This document shows, in pieces, positions 41,096-51,493 of a stretch of DNA of 64,000 bases; the first letter of the stretch is position 1; every line of letters starts with the position of its first letter. The DNA comes from CGIF01 sp031673915 (lineage in GTDB: Bacteria > Bacillota_I > Bacilli_A > Mycoplasmatales > CGIF01), in NCBI GenBank assembly GCA_031673915.1, contig CP125277.1, positions 1 through 64,000 of the forward strand, read 5' to 3'. Below the pieces are notes generated by a model. The model saw only the letters and a list, made by a program, of their open reading frames with translations. It searched no databases and was not told the origin of the DNA. The position numbers were made by a program, and so were the translations under genes.

Positions 41096-41686
41096 TTAGA
41101 TTTTTTCACACTCTGAAAATCCAACACTAACAGGAGTAGATCTTCCTAAAAAATCAATATTAATAGTTAATAATTCTTTTCTATCATCTATCTTAATTAT
41201 TGCGCCTCTGTTATCTTTGAAAAATCCTTCTTTTATTAAGATTAAATCACCAATTTTCAGAAAACTTTGTTTTTTTTCTTTCTTTGGTAAAATTTCTGAA
41301 TTTTTAACTTTATTAATAACGTCTTTATTAGCTTTTTCTTTATCTTTTCTCTCTAGAGAAAGAAAATTATTAACTTCTAAAATAGAAAGATGGCTTGGAG
41401 TTAAATTTAAATCACTTTTTTTATGATTTAAAAAACTGATAACATCAGGGACTGCATAAAAAGTCGCTAAAACTTCGGGATTTAAATTAGCATTAACAAA
41501 AACATAACCTGATAAAAGATTTCTTGATTTTCCAGATGGACCTGATCCTTCTAAAATTTTCATTTCTCTAACATTATCTTCTAATTTACGACTTTTTAAT
41601 AAATTATAAACATTAGTAATAATAGTTTTCTCGCGACCACCTCGTACAAATAAAATATACCAATTTTGATTAGTTTCTTTTTCCAT
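41096..41686 (-). CDS. nusG: Transcription elongation/antitermination factor NusG
   Basis: 196 residues. The NGN domain opens N-W-Y-I-L-F-V-R-G-G-R-E-K and contains L-L-S-G-Y-V-F-V-N-A, and a C-terminal KOW domain reads I-G-D-L-I-L-I-K-E-G-F-F-K-D. NusG clamps RNA polymerase and links it to ribosomes or Rho. It follows rpmI by 40 bases instead of the usual secE neighbour, so the gene order is rearranged. It ends at TAA. Confidence 0.96.
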   Translation of the reverse strand: MEKETNQNWYILFVRGGREKTIITNVYNLLKSRKLEDNVREMKILEGSGPSGKSRNLLSGYVFVNANLNPEVLATFYAVPDVISFLNHKKSDLNLTPSHLSILEVNNFLSLERKDKEKANKDVINKVKNSEILPKKEKKQSFLKIGDLILIKEGFFKDNRGAIIKIDDRKELLTINIDFLGRSTPVSVGFSECEKI

Positions 41687-41726
41687 TTTTTTATATTAAA
41701 ACCTTTTTTTGTATTAATCAAATAGA

Positions 41727-41927
41727 TTAAGTATTAAGCATTGGTTTACTTCTCTTGAAATCTGAATCACTTAAATAAGAAGCTTTTCTTAAATGTCTTT
41801 TTTGTTTAGTAGTTTTGTTTCCAAATAAATGTGATGTATAAGCTCTTCCTCTTTTTACTTTTCCACTACCTGTCAGCTTAAATCTTTTTTCAAATGCTGA
41901 TTTTGACTTAAATTTAATTTTTTTCAT
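41727..41927 (-). CDS. rpmI: 50S ribosomal protein L35
   Basis: 66 residues, normal for L35: K-S-K-S-A-F-E-K-R-F-K-L-T-G-S-G-K, then R-G-R-A-Y-T-S-H and a basic tail. The ATG lies inside the last codons of infC (14-base overlap), so translation is coupled. The usual third gene of this operon, rplT (L20), does not follow; nusG does. Confidence 0.96.
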   Translation of the reverse strand: MKKIKFKSKSAFEKRFKLTGSGKVKRGRAYTSHLFGNKTTKQKRHLRKASYLSDSDFKRSKPMLNT

Positions 41928-42480
41928 CTTTTACAACCTTTCTATTTTTAAAAAACGTGAAATTGTACATACTTCCAATCAACTTAACATCCTCTTTTAA
42001 TTGAAAACTAGGAGAAGCATTTTGAACATCTGAAATAATTTTTTTACACTTTTCTAAAGCAATATCCTTATGCTGTTGCTCCCTTCCTCTCATAAACAAT
42101 ACAGTTTTTACGCTAAAGTCGTCTTCCAATCATTTAATGATTTTATTAACTTTAACTTTGGCATCATTATCGCTTATTCTAAAAGAAAATTTTGCTTCTT
42201 TTAAAGTATTTTTTTTATTGGTAACTTTTCCACTATCCTTCTTTTTAAGTTGATAGATATATTTTGGAAAGTCAAGAATTTTGCAAACGGGATTATCAAC
42301 TCTCGGAGTAATGCAAAAAAGATCAAGACTAACCGATCTAGCCCTAGAAAGCGCTTCTTGTTTGGATACAATTCCAACATTTTCCCCATTTTCATCAATA
42401 AGTAAAAACTGAGGAAAATTAATTCTCTCATTTAAAAACTGAGAAAGTGTGATCTTATTATTAGTGTTATTAAATTTCAT
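41914..42480 (-). CDS. infC: Translation initiation factor IF-3
   Basis: 188 residues. Signature motifs: N-E-R-I-N-F-P-Q-F-L-L-I-D-E-N-G-E and P-R-V-D-N-P-V-C-K-I-L-D-F-P-K-Y in the N-domain, and D-D-F-S-V-K-T-V-L-F-M-R-G-R-E in the C-domain (one TGA as Trp just before). IF-3 keeps ribosomal subunits apart and checks the start codon. I chose the ATG at 42480; a TTG at 42531 in frame would add 17 residues. It overlaps rpmI. Confidence 0.94.
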
Positions 42481-42584
42481 TTTTAATATTTCTTTATTAT
42501 TTAGTATTAGTGCTCTGTTAAGAAAAGACAATGTATTTAAATTTTAGCATAATTAAAAAAATATTGTCTTTTTACTATAAATTA

Positions 42585-43826
42585 TTAGCTTTCTTTATTT
42601 AATTTATTTAACATTTCAATCAATTGATTTTTTGTCAACTTAATTGAATCATTATCATAATTATAAGACAAATTAAATTGATCACTAGAAATTTCTTTTT
42701 CACCAATTACAATGTAAGATGGAATTTTCTTTTGATGAATCTTTCTAATTCTATAATTTAGTCTCTTTTCTTTCCAAATTTCCGAACGAACAATTTTTTT
42801 TAATTCTAAATTAATTTCTTTGCAAAAAGAAACAACTTTCTCTTCATTGTTTTCATCAAAAAGAGGAATTAGAACAATTTGAACAGGAGACAATCAAAAT
42901 GGTAATTTTCCTTGATATTGCTCAAGAAGAATCGAAATGAATCTTTGATAAGATCCAATTGAAGAGTAATGAACAATAATTGGACTTGTTTGAACACCTT
43001 GATCATTAATATAATTCAAGTCAAATTTCTTTGGCAATATAAAGTCGAACTGAATTGTTGCAAAAGTAATATTTTTACCATCAGAAGCTTTTACTTCCAT
43101 ATCCAATTTAGGACCATAAAAAGCAGCTTCACCTTTTATTTTTACAAAATCTATTTCAAGTTCATTTAAAGCACTTATTAAAGATTCCTCAGACTTCTTT
43201 CATATTCCTTCATCGCTATGATACTTATTATTATTACTATCATGTAAAGAACATACAAAACGATCTATTTTAATTTTAAATTTGTTAAATATTTCAGTTA
43301 TAAAAGAGAAGCATTTTTTAAAAACGTCTTTCAATTGTTCTTCAGTAGCAAAAACATGATTATCAGACAATTCCATTCATCTAACTCTTTCTAAACCTTT
43401 TAATGATCCTGAAGACTCAAAACGATGAAGTATTGAGTGTTCGCACATTCAAACGGGAAGGTCGCGATAAGAATGAATTTTTCTCTTATAAATCATGCAA
43501 TGATGAGGACAAGTCATTGGTCTTAATTGAAAATTTTCAGATTCTTTTTCAATTGCAGGAAAAATGTAATCTTTATAATGGTCTAAGTGTCCACTTTTTT
43601 GATAAAGAGAAGGATCAGCTAAAACTGGAGAAATTACTTCTTCGTAATCATATTCTCTTTCTTTACTTCTGATAAATTCCTGAATTATATTTTTAATTAT
43701 AGTTCCATTTTTTAATAAAACAGGTAAACCTTGACCAATTTTTTCATCAAAGAAAAAAATTTCAAGACTTTTGTTTAATTCACGATGATCAATTTTAACT
43801 AATTGTTTATCTTTTGAATTTTCCAT
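42585..43826 (-). CDS. thrS: Threonyl-tRNA synthetase lacking editing and TGS domains
   Basis: 413 residues against the usual 580-640. The ATG begins right at the catalytic domain (K-I-D-H-R-E-L-N-K-S-L). Class II motif 2 and zinc ligands are visible: R-P-M-T-C-P-H-H-C-M-I-Y (Cys), E-L-S-D-N-H-V-F (His) and V-H-Y-S-S-I-G-S-Y-Q-R (His plus motif 3 Arg). The anticodon-binding domain begins L-S-P-V-Q-I-V-L-I-P. The N-terminal TGS and the H-x-x-x-H editing domain that clears Ser-tRNA-Thr are absent. The gene upstream, the gyrase, stops 21 bases away, leaving no room for them. Confidence 0.95.
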
Positions 43827-43847
43827 GAATATAAATATAAATTGCGA

Positions 43848-46800
43848 CTAAAGTTCGCTATCACCCTCTTCCTCGTCTAAATAATCAGAGTCTTCGCTAA
43901 TTTGCGAAGTTATGAAAAGATCAGAAACAAATATTTCATCTCTTCCTCTATATAGAGATCTCTTCTTTGCTTTGTTGCTATGCAAAAAATCATTTTTATC
44001 ATAGAAAGCAACAAATTTACCAGCTATAATATAAATATAATGATTTTGGTTATCAAGGTTAATTAAACCAACGCTACAAAGAGGATTATACTTAATTAAA
44101 TATCTTGCTTGACAATTTACACAGTCTTTAATCAACTTTTGTATTTTCTTAAAACTTGGACACTGTATATAAGCAGAAATGCCTGCATTCTTATCACAAC
44201 AGTTAGCAATCTTATGGTTTTCAATTGCAGAAGCGTGAACATCACATCAACGTTTTTTCTTATCTTTTAAGAATTTTTGTTGAGTCTTATATGCTTGCTG
44301 ACCAACCCCACCACATCTTCGAGAAAGTCTTAACTTACTCAAGGGAGTTTTTCTTCCAAGATTATCGCCAGTAACACCAAGTATTAACAATTTATCTTTA
44401 TCAACATCTTCTCTAATAATAACCATTCCTGCAGCTTGGTCATAATTATTATCCCTAACTTTAATTCCAGTACTTCCGTAAGAACCTCTACCTCGTGTTC
44501 TAATTAATTTTTCTTCTAAATATTTGTAACGACCTTCTTTACTGAATATTATAACTTCATCATTACCACTCGTAAATCCTACTTGAGAAATTTCATCTTC
44601 GAACCTAGCGATATTGATAACCTTTTTACCAGAAACAAAAATATTCTTAATATGACTTAAATCTATCTTTTTGATCTTACCTTTTCTTGTAAGAATCATA
44701 AGATACTTATCTTTAGTTGTTTCTAAGTATTTATCTTCAACAGGAACAATGTTTGTAATAATTTCATTTTCAACCAATTTTAAAATACCAGATTCTCTTA
44801 AATTAGTTCCATATTTTTTACCTTGTTGTAAAGGTAAACTGTAAACAGGAACAATGTAAATTTTTCCTAAATTAGAGAAACATCATAAATCTGCGTGAGT
44901 ATTAGTTCTAATTATTTTTTTATTTTCAGTCCCCTTAGCAATTTTATTTATTTCTTTTCCAACACTTGGAGAATTTGTTCCACTCAATTTAAAAGGATCA
45001 CAAACATTAATGTAACTATGTAACTTTTTATCTGTTTTTCCAGTTAAAGGATCAATTTTTCTTTCTTCACTAATATTAAGAACAATTAAACGATCTTTCT
45101 TAGCAACCAATTGCTTTTCTGTAACAAAACGAGAACTATAAATAATTGAAGTCTTTCTTTCATCTTTTATAAATTTATCTTTTAGAACTTCAAGATCATT
45201 GATCAAAAAATCTTTTCTAATTTCTTCTTTTTCAACAAGTTCAGTAAGATTAATTTGATCCTTGTTTAAGTTCTCGATTTTTTCTTCTAATTTTTTAACT
45301 CTATCATTTGAAAATTGACGGAAATTAGAAGGAGTATCTAAAATTTGATTTATTTTTTCTTGATCAAGTTCAAATCTTGCCTTTAAAGATTCATCTCTTG
45401 AAAAATCATTCTCAGCATTTTTAATAATATCAGCAATTTCCTGGTAATTATTAACAATAAACAATTGAACAGAAGCATTATCTAATTCTCTCTTGTTCTT
45501 GTTACTTAAAAAGATTGATTTCTTCTGAATATTATCTAATCTCTTAGAAATAAAACTTTGTAAAACCTCTTTTAGATTAAAAATACGGGGTTTTTCATCT
45601 TCTAAACTTCTCAATTTAACGCTGAAGGTAGATTGCAATCTTGTCTTATTGTAAAGTTGGTTAAGAATAATCCCTGGTTCATAACCATTTTCAATCTTAA
45701 TCCTAATGTCAATTCCTTCTCAATTTGAATAATCAGTTACTGATTTTAAACCTTCAATCTTTTTCTTTTTAATTAAATGATCAATTTCTTCAACTAAAGA
45801 AACCTTGTTAACTTTGAAAGGAATCTCTGTAACAAAAATAAGGTTATCTTCCAATCTAACCTTTGAACGAACATAAATTGTTCCTTCTCCTTTTTCATAA
45901 ATTTCCTTCAAATCACCAGCATTAACAATTACACCGCCAGTTGGAAAATCAGGTCCTTGAATAAATTGAAGCAAGTCACTTATTTCCAACGAGGAATCCT
46001 TTATTAAAGCGATAGAAGCATCAATAATTTCTTTAATGTTATGAGGAGGAATATTAGTACTCATTCCTACAGCAACACCACTTGATCCGTTTAAAAGAAG
46101 GTTAGGTAGTAAGGAAGGAAGAATTACTGGTTCAGTTTCCGTCTCATCATAGTTAGATTTTCAATCAACTGTTCCGAAATCAATGTCACCCAAAACATGC
46201 ATTCCATAATTAGTTAAACGAGCTTCTGTATATCTGTAAGCACCAGCTTCATCACCATCAATTGAACCAAAGTTACCTTGACCTTCAACTAAAGGATAAC
46301 GATAATTGAAATCCTGAGTCATTTTTACCATTGCTTGGTAAATACTTGAATCACCATGAGGATGATATTTCCCCATAACTTCCCCAATAATCTTAGCAGA
46401 TTTTTTAAAAGGTTTGTTAGGAAGAATATTTAATTGATAAAGAGTATAAAGTATTCTTCTTTGAACAGGTTTTAATCCATCATTAACTTGAGGTAAAGCT
46501 CTTCCCTCAATTACCATATAAGCATAACGAAGGAAATTTACCAAAGCGAATTGACTAACTTCAACTTTACTTTCATCACTAACAATTAACTGAACATCAC
46601 GATGCTCACCACTTTCAAGAAGTAATTTTCTTTCATCGCTCTTGATTCCCATCAAGCGATTAATTTGATCTTCGGCTTCTTGAAGATTAGAAAAGAATAA
46701 CTCATGAAGAACTCTCTTTTCAGGATTCATTGTAGTTTCTTTCAATTGTTTAGGATTCATCTCACCCAAACCTTTGAAACGTTGAATGCTATCATACCTT

Positions 46801-48542
46801 AAAGAATTATTCTTTTTATAAGCATTTAATTCTTCATCATTAAAGAAATAAACAACTTCTTTTCTAGAAGATTGCAATCTATAAAGAGGTGAAACAGCTA
46901 AATAAAGTTTTCTGTTTTCTATTAAAGAAGGAAAATACTTAAAGAAGAAAGTAGCTAATAAAAGAGCAATGTGAGCTCCGTCAACATCAGCATCAGTCAT
47001 AATAATAATCTTACCATAACGGAGTTTTTCTAAATTTCACTCATTTTGAAAAATTTCAGTAACACTATATCCTAAAGCATTAATTAAATTTTTAATTTCA
47101 TCATTTTTTAAAACTTTTGTTTTTTCAAGCTTCTCAGCATTAGTAACTTTACCTTTTAATGATAAAACAGCTTGATTATTTCTATCTCTACCTAACTTAG
47201 CACTACCACCAGCAGATTCACCTTCTACAATGAAAATTTCATTGATCTCAGTATTTTTAGAAATACAATCAGATAGTTTCCCAGGAAGAACAACATTTTG
47301 TTTAGCATCTCTTAAAAAATCTAAATGCTCTTCACTTTTAGCACGAATACTTGCAGAGTTAATTATCTTTTCAACAATAATTTCAGCAATATCTCGATTA
47401 TTTTTTAAGAATTTTTGAACTAAATCATATGTTGCTTCTTTGGCAAATTTACGAACTTCTTCATTAGAAAGTTTATCTTTAGTTTGACCAATAAATTGAG
47501 GATCCTTAATTCTAATTGAAACAATTGCACTTATTCCCTCTAAAACATCATCTTTAACAATATTAACTTTAAGAGTAGGATATTTCTCTTTAATCAATTC
47601 CCTATAAATAGCTAATAATCCCGTTTCAAATCCTGCAACATGAGTACCACCATCTTCAGTTTTAATATTATTACAAAAAGATCTAACTATTGTTCTATGA
47701 GTTTTATTGTATTGAAAAGACAATAACAAATGAAAGAAGTTTTTATCATTTTTGTCATTTGATCATTCGTCTTGGAAGACAACTGTATTTTCTAAATATT
47801 CATTCTTGTTTAAATCTTGAATCCAATTTGCTAATCCACCTGGAAAATGATAAACAGTATTAATATTTTTGCTATCTTCTGAGTATTCAGAAAAAGTTAA
47901 AGTTAGAGTTGGATTTAGATATGCTAATTCCTTTAGACGATTTTTAATTATTTCTTCATTAAAATGAGTAAACCCAGTAAAAATTTTATCATCAGGAGTA
48001 AATTCAACAGAAGTTCCTGTTTCTTCTGACTTAAAATCAAAGATTTCTAAAAATTTAGGAATTCCTTCTTCGAAATATTGAATAGCTAATTTATTATCCC
48101 TCTTAACTTGAACTTTCAAAAAAGAAGATAAAGCGTTAACAGCGGTAACACCAACACCATGAAGTCCACCAGAAGTTTGATAAATTTGATGATCAAATTT
48201 CCCCCCCGAATGAAGAACTGTAAAAACAGTTTCCAATGTGCTCTTTTTTGTTTTAGAATGAATTTCAACTGGAATTCCTCTTCCATTATCAGAAACAGTT
48301 ATTATTCTTTTATCTTCTGACAAAGAAACTGAAATTTTGTTACCATAACCAGCAACAGCTTCATCAATTGAGTTGTCAATCACCTCTCAAACTAAATGAT
48401 GAACTCCTTGCTCACCAGTTGAACCAATGTACATTCCTGGTCTTTTTCGAACTGCTTCAATATCTTCCAACACCTGAATTTGATCAGCACTATAATGGTT
48501 AACAACAACTTTATCTTTTTCTTGATCTTCTCTTTGATTCAT
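43848..48542 (-). CDS. Fused GyrB-GyrA DNA gyrase (single polypeptide)
   Basis: 1564 residues in one uninterrupted frame. GyrB part: GHKL ATPase with D-N-S-I-D-E-A-V-A-G (about 62-71), D-N-G-R-G-I-P and G-G-L-H-G-V-G; TOPRIM with E-G-E-S-A-G-G-S-A-K (near 440) and D-A-D-V-D (near 517); end at Q-R-F-K-G-L-G-E-M-N. With no stop or new start it continues (about 645-665) into GyrA: V-I-E-G-R-A-L-P-Q-V-N-D-G-L-K-P-V, the K-Y-H-P-H-G-D-S helix, and catalytic Tyr in Y-R-Y-T-E-A-R (Tyr codon 46230-46232). The C-terminal pinwheel blades include I-L-G-V-T-G-D-N-L-G-R-K-T-P and a box-like R-R-C-G-G-V-G. An extra ~130-residue tail has ten Cys and ends acidic. The start has AGAGAAG upstream. Confidence 0.95.
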
Positions 48543-48606
48543 ATTTATCTTCTCTTTTTTATTAAATTTCAGGAACAGTAAATAACTATTAATATTTACA
48601 AATAAA

Positions 48607-48680
48607 TGGCAGAGGTGACAGGAATCGAACCCGCACATCTAGTTTTGGAGACTAAAGTTCTACCATTGAACTACACCTCT
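48607..48680 (-). tRNA. tRNA-Trp (CCA)
   Basis: 74 nt with encoded CCA. The acceptor is AGAGGTG/CACCTCT with discriminator G. Anticodon stem TTAGT/ACTAG, loop CTCCAAA, anticodon CCA reading UGG. UGA needs a second tRNA-Trp with UCA, not found in the window. Confidence 0.94.
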
Positions 48681-48695
48681 TTATTTTAATAAATT

Positions 48696-49111
48696 AAAAC
48701 CTGCTTAAGTATAAGCCGCATTCTGTTTAAATAATTCAGCAAAATTGCTTAATTAATTACGCTGATAATTTATCTTAACCCTTCTTTTAAATTAAGGATT
48801 ATCAAATTGAAATTACTTATTCTCTCTTTTTGATGCTTCTACCAATAAATTTGAATTGCTCGCTAGCGGGGTTTACGTCGTCTCACTCTTTCAAGTTTCC
48901 CTGAAAGTTCGTCACTATAGCACTTTTAAAGGAAAATTATCATAACTATAAAGCCTTAGATAATTTTCTCAGCCATCGAAGAAATCTCCTCCTAGATTTA
49001 TTAGATCTAGCACTAACACTACTTGCATTTCAGCTAAGTGCGAGTGCGGACTTTCCTCAACCATTCAAATATAAAAGTGAATGGCTGCTATCAGCACATA
49101 AGCAGGCTTTA
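48696..49111 (-). ncRNA. rnpB: RNase P RNA
   Basis: About 416 nt. The P1 ends pair (AAGCCTGCTTA at the 5' end with TAAGCAGG at the 3' end). The universal conserved blocks are present in order: GAGGAAAGTCCGCACTC near the 5' end and ACAGAATGCGGCTTATA near the 3' end. It is the catalytic RNA that trims tRNA 5' ends. It lies between tRNA-Trp and tRNA-Met. Confidence 0.95.
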
Positions 49112-49330
49112 ATTTACTAAATTTTTATAATGTAATTAGCTTAAAGATTATTCATAAATGAGACAAAAAGTTAAAAATTAATCTTATTTATAGATAAGTA
49201 TTATTATCATAATAATACTTATAATCTTAAGTTAATTTTAAAGAAAAAAAGATAAAAAAATATCGAAAATAAATCTTTTAAAAAGATAAATGAAAAAACA
49301 TTTTAAAAAAATGAATTTAAATGTTAGAAA

Positions 49331-49407
49331 TGGTAGCGGAGATAGGACTTGAACCTACGACAACTCGAATATGAATCGAGCACTCTAACCAACTGAGTTA
49401 CTCCGCC
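49331..49407 (-). tRNA. tRNA with CAT anticodon (elongator Met or Ile2)
   Basis: 77 nt with encoded CCA. Stem CTCGA/TCGAG, loop TTCATAT. It lacks the three G:C pairs of initiator tRNA and has G1:T72, so it is not an initiator. Elongator Met is most likely; tRNA-Ile2 with modified CAT cannot be excluded. Confidence 0.9.
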
Positions 49408-49454
49408 ATTATCAACAGTTTAAAAAACTGATTGATATATATATTTTTTAAAAG

Positions 49455-49727
49455 TTAAACTGTGATTTGAACGAAAGTTTTGTTCTTTTGAGTATAGTAC
49501 TTAACTTTTCCCTCTTTTAAAGCAAAAAGAGTATGATCTTTTCCTAACCCTACATTTAAACCAGGATTTATTTTAGTTCCTCTTTGTCTGAAAAGAATTG
49601 AACCTCCCAAAACAGATTCACCATCATATTTTTTAATTCCAAGCCTCTTAGAATGAGAATCTCTTCCGTTTTTTGTAGAACCACCACCTTTTTTTGTAGC
49701 GAATAACTGTAAATTTAATTGAAACAT
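49455..49727 (-). CDS. rpmA: 50S ribosomal protein L27 with cleavable N-terminus
   Basis: 90 residues. Core: K-K-G-G-G-S-T-K-N-G-R-D-S-H-S-K-R-L-G, then I-L-F-R-Q-R-G-T-K. The first ten residues (M-F-Q-L-N-L-Q-L-F-A) form the Firmicute-type extension removed by the Prp protease before L27 can work at the peptidyl transferase centre. rplU and prp are not next to it. It ends at TAA. Confidence 0.97.
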   Translation of the reverse strand: MFQLNLQLFATKKGGGSTKNGRDSHSKRLGIKKYDGESVLGGSILFRQRGTKINPGLNVGLGKDHTLFALKEGKVKYYTQKNKTFVQITV

Positions 49728-49894
49728 TTTTTTATAGTTTGTTTACCTTATAGTTTTAATATTCATATTGAACTTATTAATTAAAAGTAATTTTTGTTTA
49801 TAATATTATTTTACTATCAATTATCTAATTAAAAATTAAACAATAGATAAGAAAAATAAATTTATTAATAATTCAAAATCTTTTTAATATCCAA

Positions 49895-50575
49895 TTATAA
49901 AATTCCATTTAATTTTTTTAAAAAAGAATCTGGAAAATCTGATAAAAATTCAAAATTTTTTTCCTTATCAGAGAATTTTAATGACGAAGCATGTAAATAT
50001 TGCCCATACTGATCAGAAGAAAGTTCTTTATTTCCATAAAGAGGATCATTATAAATAGGAAAATTTATAGCTTGAAAAGCTAATCTTATTTGATGAGTCC
50101 TTCCTGTTATAGGATTTACTTTTAGAAGACTAAAACCGTTAGAACTTTTAATTAATTCAAAATAAAGTTTAACAAATTTTCCATCCGATGAATTTATTTC
50201 CATCTTGACAGGTTTGTTTTTAACAAATTTCTTCTTAAGAAAAAATGATATTTCGCCTTTATTAGTCTCTGGATTCCCCTTGTGCAAAGAAAAATAATTC
50301 TTTTCTATTTTTCTCTCTTTAAAAAGATCAATTAAAAAATCAAAGTATTTTAAATTCTTTGCAATCAAAAGTAATCCAGTAGTATCTTTATCTAAACGAT
50401 GAACAATGCCACATCTTGGAAGAGAAGTAAATGGATATCCAAATTCTTTTAAGTAACCTTCAACGCTTTCTTTATAATCTTTATTGTGCTGAGTAGAAAG
50501 GTTGTTTTGCTTGTTAATTACCAAAAAATCATCATTTTGAAAAACAATTTGAAAAAAATTATCCAAATTTTTCAT
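49895..50575 (-). CDS. RluA-family pseudouridine synthase
   Basis: 226 residues, no S4 domain. The catalytic motif I-V-H-R-L-D-K-D-T-T-G-L-L-L-I-A-K-N lies at about 59-76 (Asp nucleophile), with T-G-R-T-H-Q-I-R later. It modifies uridines in rRNA or tRNA; the RluD or RluA class cannot be chosen by eye. It overlaps no neighbour but lies 12 bases after rpmE, probably one transcript. Confidence 0.93.
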   Translation of the reverse strand: MKNLDNFFQIVFQNDDFLVINKQNNLSTQHNKDYKESVEGYLKEFGYPFTSLPRCGIVHRLDKDTTGLLLIAKNLKYFDFLIDLFKERKIEKNYFSLHKGNPETNKGEISFFLKKKFVKNKPVKMEINSSDGKFVKLYFELIKSSNGFSLLKVNPITGRTHQIRLAFQAINFPIYNDPLYGNKELSSDQYGQYLHASSLKFSDKEKNFEFLSDFPDSFLKKLNGIL

Positions 50576-50587
50576 AAGGAAAAAAGA

Positions 50588-50821
50588 TTAAGAAACTTTT
50601 AAGTTCTTTTCCTTAGTTTTTCTTTCTCTTTGATTAAAGACTTCAATCTTTCCTGTTTTTACATCAGAAGATGATCTTCCTGTGTAAAAAGGATGACAAT
50701 TTCCACAAACATCCATTTTCAAAGTACCTTTTGTGTTTGTTGAATAAACTTCAAAGTCTTGATTACAAGATATACAACTGAATTTAACTAACTCATTAAC
50801 GGGATGAATATTCTTTTTCAT
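50588..50821 (-). CDS. rpmE: 50S ribosomal protein L31
   Basis: 77 residues: M-K-K-N-I-H-P, F-S-C-I-S-C (first Cys pair), D-V-C-G-N-C-H-P-F-Y-T-G (second pair). This is the zinc-binding L31 form. It lies 5 bases after the next upstream gene and 12 bases before the pseudouridine synthase. Confidence 0.97.
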   Translation of the reverse strand: MKKNIHPVNELVKFSCISCNQDFEVYSTNTKGTLKMDVCGNCHPFYTGRSSSDVKTGKIEVFNQRERKTKEKNLKVS

Positions 50822-50826
50822 ATAAA

Positions 50827-51189
50827 TTAAATCTTTCTAATTCACTTTCCTGATTCAGGATCCTTAAAAAACTCTTGGAATCTATCAAAACAAACAGGGG
50901 AGTTGTTGTCATTTTCTTCTTGTCTAGGACTAAAAGCCTTGAAATAAGTATTATTATAAGTGTTTTCAGTTTCACCTTGTTCGCTTATTCTTACAAAAGC
51001 AACATATCAATCTCCATTTCTACTTGTTTGAATTGTACAAGTAGTATTAGAATTCAATTGAAAACGAGGATTATTAAACAAATCTTGTGATGAAGGTCCA
51101 ATTCACTCATCTCTATTTTTTAAACTACTAACATCCTTTAACTCATTAGTTATTGGCAAGTATTCTAAACTCATGTTTAATTCTGACAT
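50827..51189 (-). CDS. Hypothetical protein, 120 residues
   Basis: ATG to TAA, three TGA codons as Trp. Soluble, with beta strands (C-T-I-Q-T-S-R-N-G-D-W-Y-V-A-F-V-R-I-S) and an aromatic C-terminal helix (F-D-R-F-Q-E-F-F-K-D-P-E-S). No known family. It lies 5 bases upstream of rpmE, so it is co-transcribed with ribosomal genes. Confidence 0.6.
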
Positions 51190-51493
51190 AATATTCTAAT
51201 ATTTTTACTTTCCTTTTAAATTTAAATTTTGACAAAAAGTCAATTTTTTCATTTAGATATTTTTGTGTTATCTTACAAAGACTTCTCAATTCTTAGGTTG
51301 AAGGCTTTCACTAAGCCTGATAAAAAATTAATGAGAATAAATCACAAATATAATTATCGAAAAATTATTTAAATATAAATATTGATATTTGAAAAAATTT
51401 TCATTATTTATAAATTTATTTTTCAATATGTTAAGAATAAATTATTCCAAAAAACTTCTTTCTTGTTAAGTATATTTTTAAAGAATTTTCTAA

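Noticed and set aside
42480..42531. TTG start for infC giving 17 more residues
   Set aside because: The ATG at 42480 fits the usual IF-3 length and has an AAAGAAA stretch upstream; the TTG has no clear ribosome site.
46161..47000. Possibility that the gyrase fusion is only two genes with a missed stop
   Set aside because: The 279 codons over the junction contain no stop of any kind and no internal ribosome site with an ATG at the GyrA start.
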